Source of the DNA: an uncultured Opitutales bacterium
Lineage (GTDB): Bacteria > Verrucomicrobiota > Verrucomicrobiia > Opitutales > UBA953
Reading direction: 5' to 3'
Assembly (NCBI GenBank): GCA_934675585.1
Contig: CAKUQY010000034.1
Location: forward strand, 1-16,821
DNA: 16,821 nucleotides
Shown: piece after piece, positions 7,514 to 14,080 of the stretch
Numbering within the stretch: the stretch's first letter is position 1
Layout: every line of letters starts with the position of its first letter
The notes under the pieces: generated by a model
What the model was told of the DNA's origin: nothing
Seen by the model: only the letters and a program-made list of their open reading frames with translations
The model's database searches: none
Made by a program: the position numbers and the translations under genes

Positions 7514-7551
7514 AAAAAAACGTTCCCGCGAAAATACTCTTCACGGGAACG
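7514..7551 (-). terminator. Intrinsic terminator of asd, built from a motif pair
   Basis: On the minus strand CGTTCCCG (7551-7544) pairs with CGGGAACG (7528-7521). The stem extends by a GAA/TTC after one mismatch, and seven T follow (7520-7514). It lies about 20 bases past the asd stop. Five T on the other strand could let it work in both directions. Confidence 0.8.
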
Positions 7552-7571
7552 CGTTTTTACGAATTTGAAAA

Positions 7572-8594
7572 TTACGCTTTTTTCAAGATGCCTTGGCGAT
7601 CCATTTCTTCGGCGATTTGGATTGCGTTGAGCGCGGCGCCTTTCCAAAGCTGATCGCCCGCGACCCAAAAAGCGAGTCCGTTTTCAAACGCGATATTTTT
7701 GCGAATGCGCCCGACACCGCATTTTACCTTGCCTTGATAATCGAGCGGCATTGGGTAAACTTTGTTTGCGGGATCGTCTTTGAGCTCAGCGCCCGAAAAT
7801 TCTGAAATCACCTTGCGCGCAACTTCGAGATCGACTGGACGTTCAAATTCTGCATCCACCGAAATTGAGTGCGCACGGAACACGGGAACGCGCACGCAAG
7901 TGCAAGTACAGACGAGCTCGGGCAATTCCAAAATTTTGCGACCTTCGTTGAGCATTTTCATCTCTTCTTTGGTGTAGCCCGTGTCAAGAAAAGTGTCCAC
8001 ATGTGGCAAAACATTGAACGCGATTTGGTGTGGATAAACCGAATGTTTGATCGGCTCATTATTCGTCCAAGCATAAATTTGTTGCTTCAACTCTTCCATC
8101 GCTTTTGCGCCCGTTCCCGAAACCGCTTGATAAGTCGAAGCAAAAAAGCGTTTCAAACCAAAAGCTTTGTGCAATGGGTAAAGCCCCATCAACGTAATTG
8201 CCGTCGAGCAATTTGGATTTGCGATAATGCCTTTGTGTTCTTTCAAAACATGCGCGTTAATTTCGGGAACGACAAGCGGAACATTCGGATCCATACGGAA
8301 CGCCGAACTGTTGTCAATCACGATGCAACCGCGTTTAACAGCTTCGGGAGCCAAATCGCGCGAGATGCTGCCGCCTGCTGAAAAGATTGCAAAATCAAGA
8401 CCTTCAAACGCTTCGGGCTTTGCCTCGAGCACGGTCCACAATTTGCCGCCAAATTCAATTGACGTTCCCGCCGAACGAGCCGAAGCCATCGGACGCAATT
8501 CTGCGATTGGAAAATTTCGCGATGCCAAAAGCGAAAGAATTTCTTGACCAACGGCGCCGGTAACGCCTACAATACCTACTTTATATGATGCCAT
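7572..8594 (-). CDS. asd: Aspartate-semialdehyde dehydrogenase, 340 aa
   Basis: NADPH-dependent reductive dephosphorylation of aspartyl phosphate to aspartate semialdehyde, the branch point to lysine/diaminopimelate, threonine and methionine. The nucleotide-binding loop is GVTGAVG (residues 10-16). The nucleophile is Cys129 in NPNCSTA. Other active-site residues lie in the R-V-P-V-F-R-A-H-S segment (Arg235, His242). Length and motifs fit the bacterial family. The start at 8594 is set by the N-terminal strand KVGIVG and by a promoter ending 8 bases upstream. The start codon lies inside the first codons of the divergent L,D-transpeptidase gene. The next gene on this strand, ddh, works lower in the same pathway. 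The gene contains only about four GTTCCC motifs. Confidence 0.97.
   Translation of the reverse strand: MASYKVGIVGVTGAVGQEILSLLASRNFPIAELRPMASARSAGTSIEFGGKLWTVLEAKPEAFEGLDFAIFSAGGSISRDLAPEAVKRGCIVIDNSSAFRMDPNVPLVVPEINAHVLKEHKGIIANPNCSTAITLMGLYPLHKAFGLKRFFASTYQAVSGTGAKAMEELKQQIYAWTNNEPIKHSVYPHQIAFNVLPHVDTFLDTGYTKEEMKMLNEGRKILELPELVCTCTCVRVPVFRAHSISVDAEFERPVDLEVARKVISEFSGAELKDDPANKVYPMPLDYQGKVKCGVGRIRKNIAFENGLAFWVAGDQLWKGAALNAIQIAEEMDRQGILKKA
8544..8573 (+). promoter_or_regulatory. Promoter of the L,D-transpeptidase gene, inside asd
   Basis: TTGACC, 18 bp, TACAAT, then 11 bases to the ATG at 8585. It lies wholly within the first codons of asd on the other strand. The predicted leader is about 4-5 bases. 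Confidence 0.5.
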
Positions 8595-9136
8595 TTGATA
8601 TAAATATACTATTTTTGCAACTCAAAAGCAAATGCGAAAATTTGGGCGTTCCCGTAACGCACGACACGCTCGTCGCCAGTATCGCGCACCAAAAACTCGC
8701 GTTCCTGCGCAATGGCGTTCCCGTCGCAGAATACAAAATTTCTACATCGCGCGCACAACCGTCCTGCGTCAAAGATTCGCTCGGCACGCCCGACGGACTT
8801 TTCACCGTCGTTGAAAAAATCGGCGAAGGCGTTCCCGCGGGAACGGTTTTCATCGCGCGAAAATCCACGGGAACGCATTTTAGCGAATGGCTCAAAGACA
8901 AACCCGATTGCAATCTTATTACCTCGCGCATTTTGCGAATCACGGGAGAAGAACTTGGCAAAAATCGCGGCGGGAACGTCGATACTTTTGAGCGCTACGT
9001 TTACATTCACGGCACAAATCAAGAAAACAAACTCGGCACGCCCAATTCTCACGGCTGTTTACTGATGAGCAACGCCGAAATCATCGCCCTTTTTGAGCAA
9101 ATCAGCGTTCCCGCGCGCTTGTGGATAGCAAAATAA
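8585..9136 (+). CDS. L,D-transpeptidase (YkuD domain) family protein, 183 aa
   Basis: The YkuD domain forms 3-3 cross-links between meso-diaminopimelate residues in peptidoglycan or attaches proteins to it. The catalytic signature is complete: H142-G near YVYIHGTN, then SHGC at 155-158 with Cys158 as nucleophile, and MSN following. Upstream, LGTPDGLF is typical of the fold. No clear signal peptide or anchor is visible in the first 20 residues, which is odd for an enzyme acting outside the membrane. The ATG at 8585 overlaps the asd start head to head by 10 bp; an in-frame TTG at 8615 is the alternative. The promoter at 8544-8573 favours 8585. Seven iterated motifs are read here almost only as Val-Pro, Gly-Thr and Gly-Asn steps. 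The lipoprotein gene follows after six bases, so the two are probably one operon. Confidence 0.88.
   Translation: MMPFDINILFLQLKSKCENLGVPVTHDTLVASIAHQKLAFLRNGVPVAEYKISTSRAQPSCVKDSLGTPDGLFTVVEKIGEGVPAGTVFIARKSTGTHFSEWLKDKPDCNLITSRILRITGEELGKNRGGNVDTFERYVYIHGTNQENKLGTPNSHGCLLMSNAEIIALFEQISVPARLWIAK
8603..8631 (-). promoter_or_regulatory. Promoter of asd, inside the L,D-transpeptidase gene
   Basis: TTGCTT, 17 bp, TATATT, then 8 bases to the asd ATG at 8594. It lies within the first codons of the divergent gene. The predicted leader is one or two bases. Confidence 0.55.
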
Positions 9137-9142
9137 ATCTAA

Positions 9143-9853
9143 ATGAAAAAATTACTTTTAATTTGCCTTGTCTTTTTCTCAACACTTTTTTCGGGCTGTG
9201 TTGCGATTTCTCAAACATCAAAAAATGTTAAGGAAAATGGGAATCGCTATTATTTTGCACTTTCAACACGCGCGATTACGGCTTACAACATTGACGGAAA
9301 CGTCATTTTGAAATGTCCGCTCGTGCCCTACCAAAAAAAGCATTCTTTGATAAAAATCAAAACATTCAACGAAGAATTTGAAGAAACGTATTATCAGGAA
9401 GTCCCAATCCAAAAAACCGAATACGCTTTCGTAAAAGTGAACGAGCTCAAAGTTGACAAAACCGTTTATTTTCCTTCCAACAACAAAATTATTTCTTTTG
9501 AAAATTACGTTCCCGAGCCGAGTAAAATTTGCGCCGAAAACGAAATTCCCATTCCCAAAGAAGTCAAAACTTTTCTCGCGGTCAAATTTCCAATTGGCGA
9601 TCAAATGTTGAACGGAGAAAATTCAATTATGACGTTTGTAAAAAAAGAGCCCGGCGAATTTCTGGGAACTTGGTACGCGTGCGCCGTTGTCAATAGCGTT
9701 GTTATCGATGTGCCGCTATCGGTTTTGATGACAGCGGGCGTTTGGCTTATGGACGTGCAAGGAGACGACAAACCCGTGAGCAGCGGCCAAAATATCGTAG
9801 ATCTGTCTGCAAGTGCCATTTTAAACGCACTAAGATTTTGGCAATACCAATAA
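9143..9853 (+). CDS. Unknown lipoprotein, 236 aa
   Basis: A type II signal peptide is clear: two Lys, a hydrophobic run, then the lipobox LFSGC with Cys19 as the lipidated residue. The mature part is rich in Lys, Glu and Asn. Near the C-terminus a VIDVPLSVLMTAGVW segment recalls the PF-x-x-DLPLS end of YceK/YidQ-type small lipoproteins, but the rest does not let me assign the family. The gene is 6 bases after the L,D-transpeptidase, so it is probably co-transcribed and acts in the envelope. It is AT-richer than its neighbours and has only two core motifs, one of them in a weak context (CTGGGAACTT). It ends 19 bp before the convergent recombinase gene, with no terminator visible between them. 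Confidence 0.75.
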   Translation: MKKLLLICLVFFSTLFSGCVAISQTSKNVKENGNRYYFALSTRAITAYNIDGNVILKCPLVPYQKKHSLIKIKTFNEEFEETYYQEVPIQKTEYAFVKVNELKVDKTVYFPSNNKIISFENYVPEPSKICAENEIPIPKEVKTFLAVKFPIGDQMLNGENSIMTFVKKEPGEFLGTWYACAVVNSVVIDVPLSVLMTAGVWLMDVQGDDKPVSSGQNIVDLSASAILNALRFWQYQ

Positions 9854-9872
9854 AATTTCGCGTTCCCGCCAA

Positions 9873-10820
9873 TTATTTTCCTTTTTCTAACGGATGCGTT
9901 CGCGCGTGTTCACTAATCAAACGCGTTTTCGCAACGGCGGTGTAAATCTCGGTCGTTGAAATATTGGCGTGACCAAGCATTTCTTGAATCGAACGCAAAT
10001 CCGCCCCGTGCGCGAGCAAATGCGTCGCGAACGCGTGGCGCAATTCGTGCGGATGAAGTTTTTTGCGAATTCCCGCGCGGGTCGCCCATTCCTGCACGAG
10101 CACCCAAAGCGTTTTGCGCGAAATTGCTTTGCCCCATTGACTCAAAAAAACGGCGCTGCCCGTTTTTTCTTTGACCAATTTAGCGCGACCATTTTCACTA
10201 TTTAAATACGTTTCAATGGCGCAAATGGCGCTTTTGCCGACGGGAACGAGCCGCTCTTTGTTGCCTTTGCCATGCACCAAAATCACACCTTCATCGAGAT
10301 TGAGCGATTGTAGCTCGATTTTGCAAATTTCACTCGCGCGCAAACCCGAAGAATACATCAGTTCGAGCATCGCGCGATCCCGCAAACCTTGTGGCGTTCT
10401 CGGCATTTCTGCTTCGAGCAAACGCGTAATTTCTTCTTCCGTCGGCGCATCGGGAACGCTTTTAACAACCGACGGTGGAGAAATAATTTCACAAAAATCA
10501 TCCGCGCGAATACCTTCGATCACGAGCCATTTTGCGAGCAAATGCAAGGCAGACAATTTGCGCGCCGCGCTGCGAGCGCTCACGGCGTGTTTGGTCAAAT
10601 CTGCCAACCAATCAGAAACGTGCTCGGGTTGAACATCTTCCCACGTTCCCGCCAACTTTTTTTTGCGCAAAAAATCTCCAAATTCGAGCAAATCTTTTTC
10701 GTAAGCCGCGTGCGTATTTTTTGACAAACCTCGTTCCAAATCAAGATACGACAAAAAATCTTCCAGCGACAATTTCATCGCGGGAACGAGCGTCCAATGC
10801 GATTGCTCTTTGTGGCGCAT
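9873..10820 (-). CDS. Tyrosine recombinase of the XerC/XerD type, 315 aa
   Basis: Site-specific recombinase; the chromosomal members resolve chromosome dimers at dif. The N-terminal SAM-like core-binding domain spans about residues 16-100 (DFLSYLDLERGLSKNT, then ARKLSALH). All catalytic residues are present: Arg161 (SSGLRASEI), Lys185 (HGKGNKER), His258 and Arg261 (HPHELRHAFATHLL), His284 (LGHANISTT) and the Tyr293 nucleophile (TEIYTAV). Length and motifs fit XerC/XerD rather than a phage integrase, and there are no phage genes nearby. I cannot say which of the two it is. The ATG at 10820 overlaps the gmk stop as TAATG; an internal ATG at 10778 is the alternative. It is the third gene of the unit starting at 11980. 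No dif-like site was recognised in the window. Confidence 0.93.
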   Translation of the reverse strand: MRHKEQSHWTLVPAMKLSLEDFLSYLDLERGLSKNTHAAYEKDLLEFGDFLRKKKLAGTWEDVQPEHVSDWLADLTKHAVSARSAARKLSALHLLAKWLVIEGIRADDFCEIISPPSVVKSVPDAPTEEEITRLLEAEMPRTPQGLRDRAMLELMYSSGLRASEICKIELQSLNLDEGVILVHGKGNKERLVPVGKSAICAIETYLNSENGRAKLVKEKTGSAVFLSQWGKAISRKTLWVLVQEWATRAGIRKKLHPHELRHAFATHLLAHGADLRSIQEMLGHANISTTEIYTAVAKTRLISEHARTHPLEKGK

Positions 10821-11422
10821 TAATTTGCAACGCGCATTTGTGCCGCCGTATAAATCGCGCAAATGCGTTCAAAATCGCGTTCCCGCGAATCAGAAACCAA
10901 ACAAAAATCAAATTCATTCACGCGCGCCATTTCATCGAGCGCAACTTTCATGCGGCGCTCGACTTCATCTTCGGCGTCCGTTCCGCGTCCAACCAGGCGG
11001 GAACGCAATTCTTCAACGCTCGGCGGCATCACAAAAACCGAAACCAACGCCGCGCGCAATTGTAGATTTTTTTCGGCGACTTTTCGCAACGTCGCCGCGC
11101 CCTGCACATCGAGATTGATGATGACATTTTTACCCGCGTCCAAAAGTTCACTCACTTGCGCTTGGCGCACGCCATAGCGATTGGAATGCACGCGCGCATG
11201 TTCGAGAAATTCGCCGTTGGCAACGCCCGATTCAAAATCTTCATGCGACAAAAAATAATAATCGATGCCGTGTTGTTCGTTCCCGCGCGGTGCTCGCGTT
11301 GTGCAAGTTACCGCGCGCGCAATTTCTTGCGGGAACGCCGCCGTCAGCCGATCGCAAAGCGTGGTTTTGCCGCTGCCCGCTGGCCCCGAAATGAGCATTA
11401 AAACAGGATGAGATTTGAACAT
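10820..11422 (-). CDS. gmk: Guanylate kinase, 200 aa
   Basis: Phosphorylates GMP to GDP with ATP, an essential step of guanine nucleotide synthesis. The P-loop is GPAGSGKTT at residues 13-21. The GMP-binding segment TCTTRAPRGNEQHGIDYYFL is present, followed by FLEHARVHSNRYG and the NLDVQGA Walker-B-like strand. Length is typical (about 200). It lies between a membrane protein gene (6-bp gap) and the recombinase gene (TAATG overlap), so all three are probably one transcript. No Shine-Dalgarno is visible before the ATG; the leader is only T and A. The C-terminal part carries a motif read as Arg-Glu-Arg (SRERDFER). Confidence 0.97.
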   Translation of the reverse strand: MFKSHPVLMLISGPAGSGKTTLCDRLTAAFPQEIARAVTCTTRAPRGNEQHGIDYYFLSHEDFESGVANGEFLEHARVHSNRYGVRQAQVSELLDAGKNVIINLDVQGAATLRKVAEKNLQLRAALVSVFVMPPSVEELRSRLVGRGTDAEDEVERRMKVALDEMARVNEFDFCLVSDSRERDFERICAIYTAAQMRVAN

Positions 11423-11428
11423 AATTTT

Positions 11429-11980
11429 TTAAATACAGAAAATTCCTTGAACTAAATTTGCTGCCCCAAGCGCCAAAAAAAGCGTTCCCGCAACGAGCGA
11501 ATTGCGTTTGCTCGCGAACGACCAAGTCAGCCAATCGCGCAACAAATACGGCGACGCGCCAACAAAAAGCGCGGCGATGATAAACAAATAAACCGTTCCC
11601 GCCAAAACGCGAGAATACGGCACGAGCGTGTAGCCGATTTGCAACAATTCATTCGCTCCAAAAAGCGTCAAAACTGCCAGCGCGCGCAAACTTAACAAGT
11701 CCGACAAATATTTAAATGCCAGCGTTCCCGCCGCCATAAAAACGACAATCACCGGCCAACGCGGAAATCCCGCAAAATCGACTTCATCAAGCGTGTAAAG
11801 ATGATAAAAAAACCATGCGAGAGCCGCGCCCCAAAGCAGCGTTCCCGCCACCGTCGAACGCGGCAAGCGCAGCCAAAGTTTTCCGCCGCGCGCGTTCCCG
11901 CTAAAAAACGTTCCCGCGACAATCGCAAAAAATGTCGCGAGCGCGTAATAAGTAATTTGAAGCGTTTGAAGCTTTTCCAT
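11429..11980 (-). CDS. Unknown integral membrane protein, 183 aa
   Basis: About six hydrophobic segments are visible, connected by short loops; one loop is charged (YTLDEVDFAGFPRW). I do not recognise the family and see no catalytic motif. The ATG at 11980 is chosen because a strong promoter ends 7 bases upstream; an in-frame extension to 12115 has no support. It is the first gene of the unit with gmk and the recombinase. Several membrane segments contain Val-Ala-Gly-Thr or Ala-Ala-Gly-Thr, each encoded by an iterated GGGAAC motif, showing how tolerant helices absorb the repeat. The role in the operon is unclear. Confidence 0.75.
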   Translation of the reverse strand: MEKLQTLQITYYALATFFAIVAGTFFSGNARGGKLWLRLPRSTVAGTLLWGAALAWFFYHLYTLDEVDFAGFPRWPVIVVFMAAGTLAFKYLSDLLSLRALAVLTLFGANELLQIGYTLVPYSRVLAGTVYLFIIAALFVGASPYLLRDWLTWSFASKRNSLVAGTLFLALGAANLVQGIFCI

Positions 11981-11987
11981 AATTAAA

Positions 11988-12016
11988 ATTTTAAGAAAAT
12001 CGTTCCCGCCGAGCAA
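11988..12016 (-). promoter_or_regulatory. Promoter of the membrane protein-gmk-recombinase unit
   Basis: TTGCTC, 17 bp, TAAAAT, then 7 bases to the ATG at 11980, so the message is essentially leaderless. The spacer holds GGCGGGAACG in the direction of transcription. Confidence 0.6.
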
Positions 12017-12117
12017 GGTAAATTTCCGGCTGCCCAATCGCTGTTTTGTAGCGGGAACAGAAATTAACGGGAACGTGATTTTTAATGCAGATTTCGCAAT
12101 TTGCTGCGTCCACAACT

Positions 12118-12336
12118 TTAAAGATCAAAAATTATTGGCGTTTTTTCTTTTTGAGCAATACGAAAAATCTTCTGCAAATGGCTCAACGAAAGAAATACTT
12201 TGTTACTATCGTTATTTTTAGACTTCAAAAAATTAGCGACAATTTTATCCGCAGCTTCGGCTTTTTCAAATGGCAATAATTGGCATTCCCCAATCGTGAT
12301 TTGTAGTCCCAACTGAGCATTTAACAGATCGAGTAG
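12118..12336 (-). pseudogene. Open frame of about 72 codons, possible gene remnant
   Basis: The minus-strand frame is open from a TAA at 12337-12339 down to its stop at 12118. It has protein-like composition (LLPFEKAEAADKIVANF, then KVFLSLSHLQKIFRIAQKE, ending TPIIFDL), yet no ATG and only a TTG at 12312. It is AT-rich and holds no GTTCCC motif. It could be the C-terminal end of a decayed gene or a small gene with a rare start. I do not recognise a family. Confidence 0.3.
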
Positions 12337-12361
12337 TTAAAAAGATAATTTCCATTCCTGG

Positions 12362-12385
12362 CTTCCCGAATTAACCTTCGGGAAG
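12362..12385 (+). other. Hairpin upstream of ilvA
   Basis: CTTCCCGAA, six bases, TTCGGGAAG: a perfect 9-bp stem without a T run. It lies 26 bases before the terminator-like hairpin at 12412. Confidence 0.4.
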
Positions 12386-12411
12386 TTCGGTATTTGTGCG
12401 GTGTTCCCGCG

Positions 12412-12440
12412 AAATTGGGATAAGTTATCCCAATTTTTTT
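12412..12440 (+). terminator. Strong intrinsic terminator upstream of ilvA
   Basis: AAATTGGGA (12412-12420) and TCCCAATTT (12428-12436) pair perfectly, and TAA/TTA in the loop can extend the stem. The T run continues to 12440. No plus-strand gene ends nearby, so it either blocks read-through towards ilvA or is part of an attenuated leader. The stem is not made of the iterated motif, unlike the other terminators here. Confidence 0.65.
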
Positions 12441-12515
12441 GTTCCCGCCAAAATTTCTTCAAAAATGGATTTTAGAATTTAAATAAAACTCGCGGGAACG
12501 CAAACGCGCTTAACA

Positions 12516-12544
12516 TTGCACCACGGGAACGGGCGGAGTAAAAT
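12516..12544 (+). promoter_or_regulatory. Promoter of ilvA
   Basis: TTGCAC, 17 bp, TAAAAT, then 9 bases to the ATG at 12554. The predicted leader is 2-3 bases. The spacer holds CACGGGAACG in the direction of transcription. A GGAG lies 15 bases before the ATG, too far to serve as a ribosome site. Confidence 0.55.
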
Positions 12545-12553
12545 AGTTTTATT

Positions 12554-14080
12554 ATGTCAGAACTGAGTGATAAAGTTTTTAATGCCATTTTGATGGCGCG
12601 CCAAAGTGTTTATAAAGTTGCGCAAGCGACGCCGACAGAAGAATTAGTCGGGAGCGAATTGCCGTTTCGCTTGTTTGTAAAACGCGAAGATTTGGGTCCG
12701 ATTAAAGCGTACAAATGGCGCGGCGCCTACAATCGCATGGTTCATTTGACGGCAGAAGAGCGTTCCCGCGGCGTTGTGGCGGCTTCGGCGGGCAATCACG
12801 CGCAAGGTGTAGCGCTCGCGGCAAAGCGTTTGGGCGTTCACGCAAAAATTTACATGCCACTTTCAACGCCCGCGGTAAAACAAAGCGCAGTCAAGCGTTT
12901 TGGCGGCGAATTTGTGGAAATCGTTTTGTTTGGCGATTCATATTCGGAAGCTGGCGACGAAGCCAAAAAATTTGCGCACGAAAAAAATCTCACTTTCATT
13001 CATCCCTACGACGACGTTCTCGTGATGGGCGGACAAGGCACGCTCGCGGACGAAGCCGTGATGAGCGGGAAAGGTCCGTTTGACGTGGCTTATCTGCAAA
13101 TCGGCGGCGGTGGCATGGCGGCGGCAACGGCTGTCTGGCTCAAAAATCAGTTCCCAGGAATTAAAATTTACGGTGTCGAAGGCGTGAATCAAGCGTCGAT
13201 GAAAACCGCGCTCGAAAAAGGCGTTCCCGTGGACATCGGTCCCGTGGATATTTTTTGCGACGGCACGGCGGTTCGCAAGGCGGGAACGCTGACTTACGAA
13301 CTTTGCAAAGAATTTCTCGACGGAATCGTAACGGTTACGAACGAAGACGTTTGCTGGGCGATTCAAAAACTTTGGGAAACCAACCGCATCGTTCCCGAAA
13401 CTTCGGGCGCGATGGGCGTTGCCGCGGCGCTCAAATACAGCGACGAACTGACGGGCAAAAAAGTGTTCACGGTGATTTCTGGCGCGAACGCAGATTTTGG
13501 GAAACTCCGCGTCATCACGCGCAACGCGCAAATCGCGGGAAGACAAAATTACGCGCTCCGCATCGATTTGCCCGAACGCCCAGGTTCGTTCCTGACGGTG
13601 CTGCAAAAAACGTTCGACAATTTGAGCATCACGGAATTTCAATACGGGAAAACCTCCTCGCAAATCGCGTCGCCCGTCATCGGCGTTTCTTTGACACCAG
13701 ACGAATTCAAAAAAGTCACGGCATCGCTCGACGAACAAAAAATCCGCTGGAGCGACGTTACGCGCGACGCGGATGTCGTTTTCCGCGTCATTCCTTTCGA
13801 GCGCGAACTGCTGCGTTTCCCGACGTTTATCCAAGTCAATTTCCGCGAACGCGCGAACGGCTTGCGTGAATTTTTGACAACTTATCTCGGCGACAAATAC
13901 AATCTCTGCTACTTCAATTATTTTTATTCGGGCGAAACGATCGGCCGCGCACTGATTGGTGTTGAGGCGGAAAATGAAGAACGGCGCGACGAACTGTTGC
14001 GCCAGCTGACCGGAAGGCTCAAAGGCGTGCAAACCTACACGATTCTCAGCGGGAACGTCGCCCAACGACTCGGCAGCTAA
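12554..14080 (+). CDS. ilvA: Threonine ammonia-lyase, biosynthetic, 508 aa
   Basis: PLP enzyme that converts threonine to 2-oxobutanoate, the first step to isoleucine. The PLP lysine is Lys54 in KAYKWRGAYN, following KREDLGP; the common form is SFKLRGA, so this site is slightly variant. The SAGNHAQGVA loop and the phosphate-binding GGGG turn (QIGGGGMAAA) are present. From about residue 330 the chain carries the two ACT-like regulatory domains (LRIDLPERPGSFLTVL, then FIQVNFRERANGLREFL) that mark the long, isoleucine-inhibited form. Length is normal for that form. The aminotransferase gene starts on its stop codon (TAATG), so the two are coupled. The C-terminal half has no iterated motif for about 660 bp, the longest gap in the window. 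Confidence 0.95.
   Translation: MSELSDKVFNAILMARQSVYKVAQATPTEELVGSELPFRLFVKREDLGPIKAYKWRGAYNRMVHLTAEERSRGVVAASAGNHAQGVALAAKRLGVHAKIYMPLSTPAVKQSAVKRFGGEFVEIVLFGDSYSEAGDEAKKFAHEKNLTFIHPYDDVLVMGGQGTLADEAVMSGKGPFDVAYLQIGGGGMAAATAVWLKNQFPGIKIYGVEGVNQASMKTALEKGVPVDIGPVDIFCDGTAVRKAGTLTYELCKEFLDGIVTVTNEDVCWAIQKLWETNRIVPETSGAMGVAAALKYSDELTGKKVFTVISGANADFGKLRVITRNAQIAGRQNYALRIDLPERPGSFLTVLQKTFDNLSITEFQYGKTSSQIASPVIGVSLTPDEFKKVTASLDEQKIRWSDVTRDADVVFRVIPFERELLRFPTFIQVNFRERANGLREFLTTYLGDKYNLCYFNYFYSGETIGRALIGVEAENEERRDELLRQLTGRLKGVQTYTILSGNVAQRLGS

Noticed and set aside
9873..10820. Phage or integron integrase
   Set aside because: Length and motifs fit XerC/XerD, the gene is in a gmk operon, and no attachment site, attC array or phage gene was found.
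12362..12553. T-box riboswitch before ilvA
   Set aside because: No T-box sequence or specifier loop could be seen, and the promoter next to the start gives almost no leader.
12938..14065. 375-codon minus-strand frame opposite ilvA
   Set aside because: ilvA on the plus strand has complete family motifs; the antisense frame is long only because of codon bias.
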